A stretch of 64,000 nucleotides of DNA, from positions 3,286,001-3,350,000 of the forward strand of contig OZ244038.1 of NCBI GenBank assembly GCA_965215145.1, written 5' to 3'. The notes beneath the pieces are model-generated. The model worked only from the letters and a program-made list of their open reading frames with translations, was not told the DNA's origin and searched no databases. A program made the position numbers and the translations under genes. Below, in pieces: positions 24,031-32,332 of this stretch (positions are counted from its first letter, which is position 1; the number at the start of each line of letters is the position of its first letter). The stretch is from G965215145 sp965215145 (GTDB taxonomy: Bacteria; Bacteroidota; Rhodothermia; Rhodothermales; JANQRZ01).

Positions 24031-24161
24031 GGTCGCACCCCCGGCTCCCCCCGCCCGTCGCACCCTGCGCCGCAGCCGTCTTTTCCCGGTTTTCGCGGCA
24101 CTATTCGCTTCCCGTCCTGCATCTTCCCGGCCTCGCCCTCTCCCCCGCCTCCCTGCCCGTC

Positions 24162-25610
24162 ATGGCCGACCTCGACACCATCGTCTCCCTCGCTAAGCGC
24201 CGCGGCTTCGTGTTCCAGTCGTCCGAGGTCTACGGCGGCCTCGCCGCCGCCTATGACTACGGCCCGCTCGGCGTCGAGCTCAAGCGGAACGTGCAGCAGC
24301 GGTGGTGGGAGGCGATGGTCTACCGCCACGACAACGTCGAGGGCATCGACGCCTCGATCCTCATGCACCCCACCGTCTGGGAGGCCAGCGGCCACGTCGA
24401 CGCCTTCAACGACCCGATGATCGACGACCGGGCCTCGAAGATGCGCTACCGCGCCGACCAGCTCATCGAGGGCCATGTCGCCAAGCTCCGCAAGAAGGGG
24501 AAGGACGACCGCGCCGAGGCCGTCCACGCCCGCCTCGTCGACGCCCTCCACGCCGACGACGCGCCGGCCGCGCTGTACGGGCTCATCCAGGACGAGGAGA
24601 TCCGGAGCCCCGACTCCGGCGCCTTCGACTGGACCGAGGTGCGGCAGTTCAACCTCATGTTCGAGACCCGCCTCGGCGCGCTCGCCACCGACGACGACCG
24701 GATCTACCTCCGGCCCGAGACGGCGCAGGGCATCTTCGTCAACTTCCACAACGTCCGCGAGACGGCGCGCCTCCAGGTCCCCTTCGGGATCGCCCAGGTC
24801 GGGAAGGCCTTCCGCAACGAGATCGTCGCGCGGCAGTTCATCTTCCGGATGCGGGAGTTCGAGCAGATGGAGATGCAGTACTTCGTCCGCCCCGGCGAGC
24901 AGATGGCGGCCTACGAGGAGTGGTCCGCCAAGCGGCTCCGGTGGCACCTCGACAACGGCGTCCGCCCGGCGAAGCTCCGCTGGCACGGGCACGACAAGCT
25001 CGCCCACTACGCCGACGCCGCGCAGGACGTGCAGTACGAGTTCCCGATGGGGTGGCAGGAGGTCGAGGGCATCCACAGCCGGACCGACTACGACCTCGCG
25101 CGGCACCAGGAGTTCTCCGGCAAAAAGATGGAGTACTTCGACCCGCAGACGCAGGAGCGCTTCGTCCCCTACGTCGTCGAAACGAGCGTCGGCCTCGACC
25201 GGACGGTGCTGATGCTGCTCTGCGACGCCTACCGCGAGGAGGAGGTGGACACGGGGAAGAAGACGGAGAAGCGGACGGTGCTGAAGTTCCACCCCGCCGT
25301 CGCGCCCTACACCGTCGCCGTCTTCCCCCTCGTCAAGAAGGACGGGATGCCGGAGACGGCGCACACGCTGGAGGCCGACCTCCGGCGCCAGTTCAACGTG
25401 TTCTACGACGAGAAGGGCGCCATCGGCCGCCGCTACCGCCGGCAGGACGAGGTCGGGACCCCGTTCTGCGTGACGGTGGACGGGCAGACCCACGAGGACG
25501 GCACCGTCACCGTCCGCGACCGCGACTCGATGCAGCAGGACCGGATCCCGATGGCGAACGTCCGCCCCTACGTCGAGGACCGCGTCGAGGGCTGGGCGCC
25601 GCAGGACTAG
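24162..25610 (+). CDS. glyS: Glycyl-tRNA synthetase (alpha2, class II)
   Basis: The 482-residue enzyme charges tRNA-Gly. It begins with the eukaryote/archaea-type N-terminus (L-A-K-R-R-G-F-V-F-Q-S-S-E-V-Y-G-G, G-P-L-G-V-E-L-K-R-N). Class II motif 2 is F-R-N-E-I-V-A-R-Q-F-I-F-R-x-R-E-F-E-Q-M-E (about residues 217-242), with motif 3 near E-T-S-V-G-L-D-R-T. The C-terminal anticodon-binding domain (V-A-V-F-P-L-V-K-K-D-G; F-Y-D-E-K-G-A-I-G-R-R-Y-R-R-Q-D-E) is complete. This is the single-chain alpha2 form, not the alpha/beta form of Proteobacteria. It stands alone in its orientation with AbgT downstream. Confidence 0.96.
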   Translation: MADLDTIVSLAKRRGFVFQSSEVYGGLAAAYDYGPLGVELKRNVQQRWWEAMVYRHDNVEGIDASILMHPTVWEASGHVDAFNDPMIDDRASKMRYRADQLIEGHVAKLRKKGKDDRAEAVHARLVDALHADDAPAALYGLIQDEEIRSPDSGAFDWTEVRQFNLMFETRLGALATDDDRIYLRPETAQGIFVNFHNVRETARLQVPFGIAQVGKAFRNEIVARQFIFRMREFEQMEMQYFVRPGEQMAAYEEWSAKRLRWHLDNGVRPAKLRWHGHDKLAHYADAAQDVQYEFPMGWQEVEGIHSRTDYDLARHQEFSGKKMEYFDPQTQERFVPYVVETSVGLDRTVLMLLCDAYREEEVDTGKKTEKRTVLKFHPAVAPYTVAVFPLVKKDGMPETAHTLEADLRRQFNVFYDEKGAIGRRYRRQDEVGTPFCVTVDGQTHEDGTVTVRDRDSMQQDRIPMANVRPYVEDRVEGWAPQD

Positions 25611-25635
25611 CCGCATGGGCTACGGGCGGCGGGGC

Positions 25636-25641
25636 TAACTT
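25636..25641 (+). promoter_or_regulatory. TAACTT box for the AbgT transporter
   Basis: GC-TAACTT-CGGCG, 29 bp before ATG 25671 and after the glyS stop. It fits the common TAnnTTCG(G/C)C box. Confidence 0.45.
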
Positions 25642-25670
25642 CGGCGCTTTCCTCCCGGACCCCCACCCGC

Positions 25671-27203
25671 ATGGAAGTCGCCCCCCCGCAGAAGGGCTTC
25701 GCCCGGTTCCTCGGCGTGATCGAGCGCGTCGGCAACGCGCTGCCGCACCCGGCCACGCTGTTCGCGCTGTTCGCCGGGCTCGTGATCGTGTTCTCGTGGG
25801 TGTTCAGCCTGCTCGACATCGAGGCCGTGATGCCGCAGTCGGGCGAGGTCATCCGCCCGGTCAACCTCGTCTCGACCGAGGGGCTCCACCTCATCCTGAC
25901 CGAGATGATCGACAACTTCACGGGGTTCGCGCCGCTGGGGACGGTGCTCGTGGCGCTGCTCGGGATCGGGGTGGCCGAGCGGAGCGGGCTGATCGGGACG
26001 GGCATCCGGCTGCTCGTGCTGAGCGCGCCGCCGCGGCTGCTGACGTTCGTGATCGTGATGGCGGGCGTGCTCTCGAACACGGCCAGCGAGGTCGGCTACG
26101 TGCTCCTCGTCCCGCTCTCCGCCATCATCTTCCTCGCCGTCGGGCGGCACCCCATCGCGGGCCTGGCGGCGGCCTTCGCCGGCGTCTCGGGCGGGTACTC
26201 GGCGAACCTCCTCCTCGGCACGATCGACCCGCTCCTGGCCGGGCTCTCCGAGGAGGCCGCCCACATCATCGACCCGACCTACCTCGTCAACCCCGCGGCG
26301 AACTACTACTTCATGTTCGTCTCGACGTTCTTCATCGCCGCGGCGGGGACGTGGGTGACCGAGCGGATCGTGGAGCCCCGGCTCGGCACGTTCGAGGGGG
26401 ACGTGGAGGCCGAGGAGATCCACGACCTGACGGCGCTGGAGAAGCGGGGGCTGTGGTGGGCGCTGATCTCGATGGTGGTCCTCACGGCGCTGGCGCTTTG
26501 GGGGCTGATCCCCGAGGGCGGCTTCCTCCGCGACCCCGAGACCGGCGGCGTCCTCCGCTCGCCGTTCATGCTGGGGATCGTCGCCATCATCTTCATCGTG
26601 GCCAGCGTCGCCGGCATCGCCTACGGCCTCGGCGCGCGGACGCTCAAGAGCGACGCCGACGTGATGAACGGGATGGGCGAGGCGATGTCCACCCTCGGGA
26701 TCTACATGGTGCTCGTGTTCTTCGCCGCGCAGTTCGTGGCGTACTTCAAGTGGACGAACCTCGGGCTGATCTTCGCCATCAACGGCGCCGCCGGCCTCCA
26801 GGCCCTGAACCTCGGGCCGATCCCGCTGATGGTCGCGTTCATCTTCCTCTCGGCGCTGATCAACCTCGCGATGGGGAGCGCGTCGGCGAAGTGGGCCATC
26901 ATGGCGCCCGTGTTCATCCCGATGTTCATGCTCCTCGGCTACTCCCCGGAGCTCGTCCAGGCCGCCTACCGCGTCGGCGACTCGGCGACGAACATCATCT
27001 CGCCGATGATGAGCTACTTCGCGCTGATCATCGCCTTCGTCGAGCGCTACGACAAGCGGGCCGGGATCGGGACCGTCGTGGCGACGATGCTGCCGTACAC
27101 GTTCGTGTTCCTGGTGATCTGGATCGTGCTGCTCGTTGTGTGGCTCGTGTTCGGCCTCCCCCTCGGGCCGGGCGCGCCGATGTTTATCGAGCCTACGGGG
27201 TGA
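25671..27203 (+). CDS. AbgT-family transporter
   Basis: The 510-residue inner-membrane protein has about 11-12 helices and the AbgT signature: F-L-G-V-I-E-R-V-G-N-A-L-P-H-P near the N-terminus, A-G-V-S-G-G-Y-S-A-N-L-L-L-G-T-I-D in the middle, and R-V-G-D-S-A-T-N-I-I-S-P-M-M-S-Y-F-A near the C-terminus, all with conserved transport-site residues. E. coli AbgT imports p-aminobenzoyl-glutamate, and relatives such as MtrF export sulfonamides. Which substrate applies here is not clear. It has its own promoter box and no folate gene beside it. Confidence 0.92.
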   Translation: MEVAPPQKGFARFLGVIERVGNALPHPATLFALFAGLVIVFSWVFSLLDIEAVMPQSGEVIRPVNLVSTEGLHLILTEMIDNFTGFAPLGTVLVALLGIGVAERSGLIGTGIRLLVLSAPPRLLTFVIVMAGVLSNTASEVGYVLLVPLSAIIFLAVGRHPIAGLAAAFAGVSGGYSANLLLGTIDPLLAGLSEEAAHIIDPTYLVNPAANYYFMFVSTFFIAAAGTWVTERIVEPRLGTFEGDVEAEEIHDLTALEKRGLWWALISMVVLTALALWGLIPEGGFLRDPETGGVLRSPFMLGIVAIIFIVASVAGIAYGLGARTLKSDADVMNGMGEAMSTLGIYMVLVFFAAQFVAYFKWTNLGLIFAINGAAGLQALNLGPIPLMVAFIFLSALINLAMGSASAKWAIMAPVFIPMFMLLGYSPELVQAAYRVGDSATNIISPMMSYFALIIAFVERYDKRAGIGTVVATMLPYTFVFLVIWIVLLVVWLVFGLPLGPGAPMFIEPTG

Positions 27204-27229
27204 CGCCACCGCGAGTCCTGAGAACAGAG

Positions 27230-27493
27230 ATGGCTAACTCGGACATCGTCCATCGCTTGCACCACATGATAGCTAAGCATGAAGCAGGAGCGTGCTCTCT
27301 CGGTGATCTTGCCGCCGCCGTCGAGCTAAACGTCGGCGCACTGAAGTGACTGCCGTTTCCGCTATACAAAAGGTTCCAGCAAGTCGAATGGCAGCTTGTC
27401 CAGGAGCAGTGGATCGAAGAAGAGAGGCTTCACGCAGCCCCAGTTCCGATCCTAGATGAACTCCGGGCTTGCCTCGCAGACGTACCCGGCTGA
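27230..27493 (+). pseudogene. Small hypothetical gene interrupted by an in-frame TGA
   Basis: An 87-codon frame starts at ATG 27230 and ends at TGA 27491-27493, but codon 40 (27347-27349) is also TGA. Both halves look coding and stay in phase. The first is H-R-L-H-H-M-I-A-K-H-E-A-G, L-A-A-A-V-E-L-N. The second is L-P-F-P-L-Y-K-R-F-Q-Q-V-E-W-Q-L and D-E-L-R-A-C-L-A-D-V-P-G. The layout is that of small helical proteins of 80-90 residues with no assigned function. A single-base change (for example CGA or GGA to TGA) would account for the interruption. No selenocysteine-type hairpin is evident after the TGA. GC content is lower than in the flanking genes. Confidence 0.6.
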
Positions 27494-27568
27494 TCCCAGC
27501 GCCTTTGGAGAACGAAGGAATGCTACGATCGTCTTGATTCGATCTTGCATGATGGCACCCGATCCGTC

Positions 27569-27624
27569 GTAGGGGCGGCCCTCGTGGTCGCCTCGCCGAG
27601 GGCGGGCACAAGACCCGCCCCTAC
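27569..27624. repeat. GTAGGGGC-family palindrome, copy 3 (composite)
   Basis: Outer arms GTAGGGGCGG (27569-27578) and CCGCCCCTAC (27615-27624) enclose about 36 bp that includes a partial inner GGGCGGGC...ACCCGCCC hairpin. The TAG stop of the leftward aldo/keto reductase gene (27621-27623) is inside the right arm. Confidence 0.8.
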
Positions 27625-28490
27625 GCCGTCGCTTGGTCGAGCCGGTCGAACACCTCATCGGGGAGGTCGAGCGCCGCGGCGGCGGTGTTCTCTTCGAGGT
27701 GCTCGACGCTGGAGGTGCCGGGGATGGGGAGCATCACCGGCGAGCGCTTCAGCAGCCACGCCAGCGCCACCTGCGCCTTCGTGGCTCCAAGCTCCTCGGC
27801 GGCCTCGTCGAGCGTGCCGTCGTCGGCGAGCTTGCCGGCGTCGAGGGGGTACCACGGGATGAACCCGATCCCCTCGCGCTCGCAGTAGTCGACCACGTCC
27901 TCGTGCTCGCGGTGGCCGAGGCTGTAGCGGTTCTGCACCGTCGCCACGGGGACGACCTCGCGCGCCCGCTCGATCTCCGCGACGCCGACCTCGCTGAGCC
28001 CGACGTGCTGCGCCTTCCCCTCGTCGAGCGCCCAGCGGAGCACCTCGGACTGCGCGCGCTCGTCCTCCTCGGGGTCGATCCGGTGGAGCTGCCACAGCGG
28101 GATCCGGTCGAGCTTCAGCCGCCGCAGCGACAGCTCGATGCACTGCCGGAGATAGTCCGGCCGGCCGACGGCCTTCCACACCCCCGGCCCGTGACGGACC
28201 AGCCCGGCCTTCGTGGCGACGGTAAGCCCGTCGGGGTAAGGGTGCAGCGCCTCGGCGATCAGATCCTCAGAGACGAATGGCCCGTAGGAGTCGGCCGTGT
28301 CGATAAAGTCGACCCCCAACTCGGCGGCGCGGCGGAGGACGCGGAGCGCCTCGGCGGGGTCATCGGGCGGCCCCCACACGCCCTCACCGGTGACGCGCAT
28401 CGCGCCGAAGCCGAGGCGGTGGACGGTGAGGCTCCCGCCGATGGCGAAGGTGCCGGCGGCGTGGGCGGGGGCGTCGGTGGTGGCGGGCAT
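27621..28490 (-). CDS. Aldo/keto reductase
   Basis: The 289-residue NAD(P)H-dependent oxidoreductase has a TIM-barrel fold. The catalytic tetrad is visible: D64 and Y69 in D-F-I-D-T-A-D-S-Y-G-P, K94 in V-A-T-K-A-G and H136 in W-Q-L-H-R-I-D. The C-terminal cofactor loop I-P-G-T-S-S-V-E-H-L-E-E-N is present. The ATG at 28488-28490 was chosen; the frame upstream passes through hairpin repeats and is not protein-like. The physiological carbonyl substrate is unknown. The stop codon lies in a palindromic repeat. It stands alone, with two hairpins upstream. Confidence 0.92.
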   Translation of the reverse strand: MPATTDAPAHAAGTFAIGGSLTVHRLGFGAMRVTGEGVWGPPDDPAEALRVLRRAAELGVDFIDTADSYGPFVSEDLIAEALHPYPDGLTVATKAGLVRHGPGVWKAVGRPDYLRQCIELSLRRLKLDRIPLWQLHRIDPEEDERAQSEVLRWALDEGKAQHVGLSEVGVAEIERAREVVPVATVQNRYSLGHREHEDVVDYCEREGIGFIPWYPLDAGKLADDGTLDEAAEELGATKAQVALAWLLKRSPVMLPIPGTSSVEHLEENTAAAALDLPDEVFDRLDQATA

Positions 28491-28598
28491 GGGGGGAGGG
28501 CTGGCGATGGGCGGGCCGGGAGCAACGCGCCGAGGGTGCGGCCGGTCCCGGACCCCCCGTTCGTGCCGCGCATCGCTCCGCTCAAGCGCGGTCCGAAC

Positions 28599-28651
28599 TG
28601 TCCCCCTTCTGAAGGGGGACAGCGTTTCTACCCCTGAGCAGAGCGATGGGT
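28599..28651. repeat. Tandem hairpins including a TGTCCCCCTTC repeat, copy 1
   Basis: TGTCCCCCTTC-T-GAAGGGGGACA (28599-28621) forms a perfect 11-bp stem and is repeated exactly at 62037-62059. It is followed by a second hairpin with arms TTCTACCC and GGGTAGAA (about 28625-28652). Both lie between the CoA-transferase gene end and the aldo/keto reductase start. Confidence 0.75.
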
Positions 28652-28669
28652 AGAAGCGCGGGGGGTCCA

Positions 28670-29860
28670 CTACCCCTCCGAAACGGCCCCATTCTGTACG
28701 AGCCGGTCCACCTCCTCCGATGCGAGTCCCAGCCGCTCTGTCAGCACCGCGCGGGTGTCGGCGGCGAAACGCGGCGGGGGCGTGAGCGCGGTCAGCGCCA
28801 CCTCGTCCATCGTGAACGCCGCCGTTCGCACGGCCGCGAGCCCGTCGTCTCGCACGATGAGCTCAGCGGCCGGGGCCTCGAGGAACACGGCCCGGAGGTC
28901 GCGGACGGCGCCGGCGGGGACGTTCGCCGCGCGGAGCTTTTCTAGCAGCGCGTCCCTCCCCTGCTGTCCGATGGCCTCCGCGAGCATTCCGTGGAGGAGC
29001 GGCCGGTTCCGCACCCGCCGCTGGTTCGTCGAGAACGCCGGTGCCTCGGCGATCCCGTCGAGGCCGAGCACGCCGCAGAGCGCCGCGAACTGCCGGTCGG
29101 TCCCGACGGCCAGCACGACGGCCCCGCCGTCGGCCGTGCGGAAGGGGGTGCCGTAGGGGGCGATGTTCGGGTGGTCCGAGCCGGTGCGCTGCGGGACGTG
29201 CCCGGCGGTGAGGTAGTTCGACGCCTGGTTCGCCAGCGCCGCCACGGCGGCCTGCAGCAACGAGACGGTGACGGTCGCGCCCTCCCCCGTCCGCTCGCGC
29301 CGGAGGAGCGCCACGAGGATGGCCTCCTTCAACTGGTGCGCGGCGAGCACGTCCATCAGCGCCACCGGCAGCTTCGTCGGGGGGCCGTCCGGGTGGCCGT
29401 TCATGTGGGTGAACCCGGCCTCGGCCTGGATCACCGCGTCGTAGCCCGGCCGGGGGTCGTCGGCGCCGTAACCGGTGATCTCCGCGACGATGAGGCGGGG
29501 GTTGACCGCCCGCAGCGTCTCCGCGTCGGCGCCGAGCTTTTCGGCCGCGCCGGGGCGGTACGAGGTCACCGCGACGTCGGCCTGCCGGGCGAGGTCGTGG
29601 AGGATGCGGCGGCCGTCCTCGTCCGTGAGGTCGAGCGCGACGGAGCGCTTCCCCCAGTTGACGGCGGCGAAGTACGCTGGGCGGTCGGTGTCCGCGTCCT
29701 CCTCCGGCAGCTTCCACCGCCGGGTCACGTCGCCTCCCGCCGCCGCGTTCTCCACCTTGACGACCTCCGCCCCAAGCTCGGCGAAGAACTGCCCGACGCT
29801 CGGCCCGGCCAGCACGCTCGCCAGCTCCAGCACGACGAGGCCCTCGAACGGCGCCGTCAT
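28670..29860 (-). CDS. CaiB/BaiF-type (family III) CoA transferase
   Basis: The 396-residue product belongs to the class III CoA transferases, which move CoA between carboxylic acids such as formyl-, carnitinyl- or succinyl-CoA. The N-terminal Rossmann part reads L-V-V-L-E-L-A-S-V-L-A-G-P-x-x-G-Q-F-F-A-E-L-G-A-E-V-V-K-V-E. The catalytic aspartate lies in Y-D-A-V-I-Q-A-E-A-G (about residue 145-147), and C-terminal G-x-P motifs are present. The exact substrate cannot be read. Its start overlaps the stop of the ParA-like gene by four bases, so the two are translated together, an unusual pairing. Confidence 0.9.
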   Translation of the reverse strand: MTAPFEGLVVLELASVLAGPSVGQFFAELGAEVVKVENAAAGGDVTRRWKLPEEDADTDRPAYFAAVNWGKRSVALDLTDEDGRRILHDLARQADVAVTSYRPGAAEKLGADAETLRAVNPRLIVAEITGYGADDPRPGYDAVIQAEAGFTHMNGHPDGPPTKLPVALMDVLAAHQLKEAILVALLRRERTGEGATVTVSLLQAAVAALANQASNYLTAGHVPQRTGSDHPNIAPYGTPFRTADGGAVVLAVGTDRQFAALCGVLGLDGIAEAPAFSTNQRRVRNRPLLHGMLAEAIGQQGRDALLEKLRAANVPAGAVRDLRAVFLEAPAAELIVRDDGLAAVRTAAFTMDEVALTALTPPPRFAADTRAVLTERLGLASEEVDRLVQNGAVSEG

Positions 29861-30642
29861 CTAGAGGCCGCCGGCTGCGGGAGCTCATCGTAGAGCGCCT
29901 CGAACGCCCGCGCGAGCCCGTGCTTCGGGGCGAGGTGGACGAGCGGCTTCGCGGCCTCGTGCGACTCCCGCATCTTCACCGACTGCGGCAGCAGCGTCTC
30001 CAGCACCGGCAGGTCCTCCTGGCGCAGCTCCTCCACGACCCGGCGCGGGAGGTTCGCCCCCCTCTGGAACTGGTTGACGACGATGCCCTCGACTTCGAGG
30101 CCGGGGTTGTGATCGGCGCGGACCTCCTCGACGGCCTCCAGCAGCCCGTAGATGGCCTGACGGCTGAAGGCGTCGCAGTCGAAGGGGATGAGGCAGGCGT
30201 CGGCGGCGATGAGCGCGCTGAGGGTGTAGACGTTCAGCGCCGGCGGGGTGTCGATGTAGACGGCGTCGTAGCCGCCGTCCCCGTCGGTGAGCGCGTCGAG
30301 GCCCTCGCGGAGCTTGTAGATCTTGTGCTTCGCCTCCAGGCGGGCCTGGAGCTCCAGCAGCGCCGGGCTCGACGCCACGAGGTCGAGGTCGTCGTAGGGC
30401 GTGCGGAGGACGTACTCGTCGAGGTTGTCGGAGCGGAGGCGGAAGGCAAGGAACTGTTCGAAGAACCCGGCGACGCTGACCTCCGGCTCGGCGTCGCCGA
30501 GGAGGTAGCGCGTCGCGTTGGCCTGCGCGTCGAGGTCGAGGACGAGCGTGCGGCGCCCGCGGGCCGCGCTGATCGCCGCGAGGTTGACGGCGATGGAGCT
30601 CTTGCCGACGCCGCCCTTCTGGTTGAAGATGACGCGGCGCAT
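29857..30642 (-). CDS. ParA/MinD-family P-loop ATPase
   Basis: The 261-residue product starts at ATG 30640-30642; the upstream frame is repeat-derived. The deviant Walker A motif K-G-G-V-G-K-S-S is at residues 9-16, the switch I segment D-L-D-A-Q-A-N-A follows, and Walker B is V-Y-I-D-T-P-P-A. This is the ParA layout for dynamic positioning of DNA or large protein complexes on the nucleoid. No ParB or parS is nearby, and the gene is coupled by a 4-bp overlap to a CoA transferase. It is therefore probably an orphan ParA positioning a non-chromosomal cargo, not the chromosome-segregation ParA (inference). Confidence 0.88.
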   Translation of the reverse strand: MRRVIFNQKGGVGKSSIAVNLAAISAARGRRTLVLDLDAQANATRYLLGDAEPEVSVAGFFEQFLAFRLRSDNLDEYVLRTPYDDLDLVASSPALLELQARLEAKHKIYKLREGLDALTDGDGGYDAVYIDTPPALNVYTLSALIAADACLIPFDCDAFSRQAIYGLLEAVEEVRADHNPGLEVEGIVVNQFQRGANLPRRVVEELRQEDLPVLETLLPQSVKMRESHEAAKPLVHLAPKHGLARAFEALYDELPQPAASR

Positions 30643-30679
30643 GGGGACGGGGGATGGGGGACAGGAGATGGGAGACGGA

Positions 30680-30685
30680 AAGCTA
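30680..30685 (-). promoter_or_regulatory. TAGCTT box for the ParA-CoA transferase pair
   Basis: GGG-TAGCTT-TCC on the minus strand, 37 bp before the ParA ATG at 30642. Confidence 0.35.
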
Positions 30686-30707
30686 CCCACGAAGAGGAGA
30701 TGCACCC

Positions 30708-30731
30708 GTAGGGGCGCGATGCATTGCGCCC
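30708..30731. repeat. GTAGGGGC-family element, copy 4 (short)
   Basis: GTAGGGGCGC continues into a near-perfect hairpin GGGCGC/GCGCCC (30712-30717 and 30726-30731), but the right arm lacks the final CTAC. The 322-bp gap 30643-30964 between the divergent ParA and lat genes holds this element, copy 5 and two promoter boxes, with no gene seen. Confidence 0.55.
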
Positions 30732-30766
30732 GGTGCAGGCTTGATCCGCGGCCCCCGACCATCTTT

Positions 30767-30824
30767 GTAGGGGCGGACCCGTGTGTCCGCCCGCTGAAGG
30801 GCGACCACGCAGGGCCGCCCCTAC
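30767..30824. repeat. GTAGGGGC-family palindrome, copy 5 (composite)
   Basis: Outer GTAGGGGCGG (30767-30776) and CCGCCCCTAC (30815-30824) arms enclose an inner hairpin GGGCGGAC/GTCCGCCC (30771-30778 and 30785-30792). The layout is the same composite type as copy 3. Confidence 0.8.
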
Positions 30825-30926
30825 GGTCTGCGTGTAGCTCGCCCCGCCCCCGCCCTGGACGCCCAATTTGCCGAGTCTCCGCCGACGCCCGCCGCTACCG
30901 GGGTAGCCGCGCCTCGGGCGCCATGC

Positions 30927-30932
30927 TATACT
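30927..30932 (+). promoter_or_regulatory. TATACT box for the lysine 6-transaminase gene
   Basis: GC-TATACT-CCGCC on the plus strand, 32 bp before ATG 30965. The -35 is not convincing. Confidence 0.4.
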
Positions 30933-30964
30933 CCGCCTGCCTCGTCCCCCTGCCCTGCACGCCC

Positions 30965-32314
30965 ATGATCGCCGCAGCCCCCAAGCTCCTCCCCGACGCC
31001 GACGCCGTCCGCGGCACCCTCAGCCAGCACCTCCTCGCCGACGGGTTCGAGATGGTGCTCGACATGGAGAACAGCCGCGGCAGCCACCTCCGCGACCGCG
31101 TCACCGGCCGGGACTACGTGGACTTCTTCACGTTCTTCGCCTCGAACCCGCTCGGGATGAACCACCCGAAGCTGGCCGGGCCGGGCGAGGCCGCCGAGGC
31201 GTTCCGCGAGCGGCTCATGGACGCCGCCCTCAACAAGCCCTCGAACTCCGACGTCTACACCCGCCACATGGCCCGGTTCGTCGAGACGTTCGGGCGGGTC
31301 GGCATCCCGGAGGCGCTGCCGCACGCGTTCTTCGTCGCCGGAGGCGCCCTCGCCGTCGAGAACGCGCTGAAGGCGGCGTTCGACTGGAAGGTGCGGAAGA
31401 ACTTCCAGAAGGGCTACCGCGCCGAGCGCGGCCACCGGGTGCTCCACTTCGAGCGGGCCTTCCACGGGCGCAGCGGCTACACGATGAGCCTCACCAACAC
31501 CGACCCCAACAAGGTCGCCCTCTACCCGAAGTTCGACTGGCCGCGCGTGCTGAACCCGCACATGAACGGCCCCGAGGACGCCGAGACCGTCGAGGCGCGC
31601 GAGGCCCTCGCCGTGCGGCAGGCCGAGGTCCACTTCCGCGAGCACCCCGACGACATCGCCGCCATCATCATCGAGCCGATCCAGGGCGAGGGCGGCGACA
31701 ACCACTTCCGGCCGGCCTTCCTGGAAAAACTCCGCGACCTCGCCGACGAGCACGAGGCGCTTCTCGTCTTCGACGAGGTCCAGACGGGCGTCGGGCTGAC
31801 GGGCTCGTTCTGGGCCTACCAGGGCCTCGGCGTCACGCCCGACATCCTCGCCTTCGGGAAGAAGGCGCAGGTCTGCGGTATCCTCGCCGGGCGCCGCCTG
31901 GAGGAGGTCCAGGACAACGTGTTCGAGAAGTCGAGCCGGATCAACTCGACCTGGGGCGGCAACCTCGTCGACATGGTCCGCTTCGACCGGATCCTCGAGG
32001 TGATCGAGGAGGACGACCTCGTGGGCAACGCGTGGCGGACGGGGGCCCACCTCCAGGAGCGGCTCGACGCCTTCGCAGAGCGGTTCGAGGGCGTTGAGAA
32101 CCCGCGCGGTCGCGGGCTCATGCGCGCCTTCGACCTCCGCACCACCGGCCTCCGCGACCTCGTGCTGAAGCGGGCGTTCGAGGACGGCCTGATCATCCTC
32201 GGCTGCGGCACGCGCACGATCCGCTTCCGCCCCGCCCTCTCGATCACGCAGGACGGCCTGGACGAGGGGCTGGGCATCCTGGAGGGTGCCCTCGCCAACG
32301 TCATCGGGGGCTGA
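30965..32314 (+). CDS. lat: L-lysine 6-transaminase (lysine epsilon-aminotransferase)
   Basis: PLP-dependent enzyme moving the epsilon-amino group of lysine to 2-oxoglutarate, giving aminoadipate semialdehyde that cyclises to piperideine-6-carboxylate. The 449-residue product (ATG 30965) has the subfamily features N-K-P-S-N-S-D-x-Y-T, G-G-A-L-A-V-E-N-A-L-K-A-A-F-D-W-K, the F-H-G-R-S-G-Y-T block, E-P-I-Q-G-E-G-G-D and V-F-D-E-V-Q-T-G-V-G-L-T-G. PLP lysine K299 lies in F-G-K-K-x-Q-V-C-G, then R-I-N-S-T-W-G-G-N. These match actinobacterial Lat better than ornithine or GABA transaminases. A cupin gene follows 18 bp later. Confidence 0.9.
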   Translation: MIAAAPKLLPDADAVRGTLSQHLLADGFEMVLDMENSRGSHLRDRVTGRDYVDFFTFFASNPLGMNHPKLAGPGEAAEAFRERLMDAALNKPSNSDVYTRHMARFVETFGRVGIPEALPHAFFVAGGALAVENALKAAFDWKVRKNFQKGYRAERGHRVLHFERAFHGRSGYTMSLTNTDPNKVALYPKFDWPRVLNPHMNGPEDAETVEAREALAVRQAEVHFREHPDDIAAIIIEPIQGEGGDNHFRPAFLEKLRDLADEHEALLVFDEVQTGVGLTGSFWAYQGLGVTPDILAFGKKAQVCGILAGRRLEEVQDNVFEKSSRINSTWGGNLVDMVRFDRILEVIEEDDLVGNAWRTGAHLQERLDAFAERFEGVENPRGRGLMRAFDLRTTGLRDLVLKRAFEDGLIILGCGTRTIRFRPALSITQDGLDEGLGILEGALANVIGG

Positions 32315-32332
32315 CGCCCCGACCGCACCGCG

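Noticed and set aside
27347..27349. Selenocysteine insertion at the in-frame TGA
   Set aside because: No hairpin resembling a bacterial SECIS follows the codon, and the family does not place Cys/Sec there as far as I can tell.
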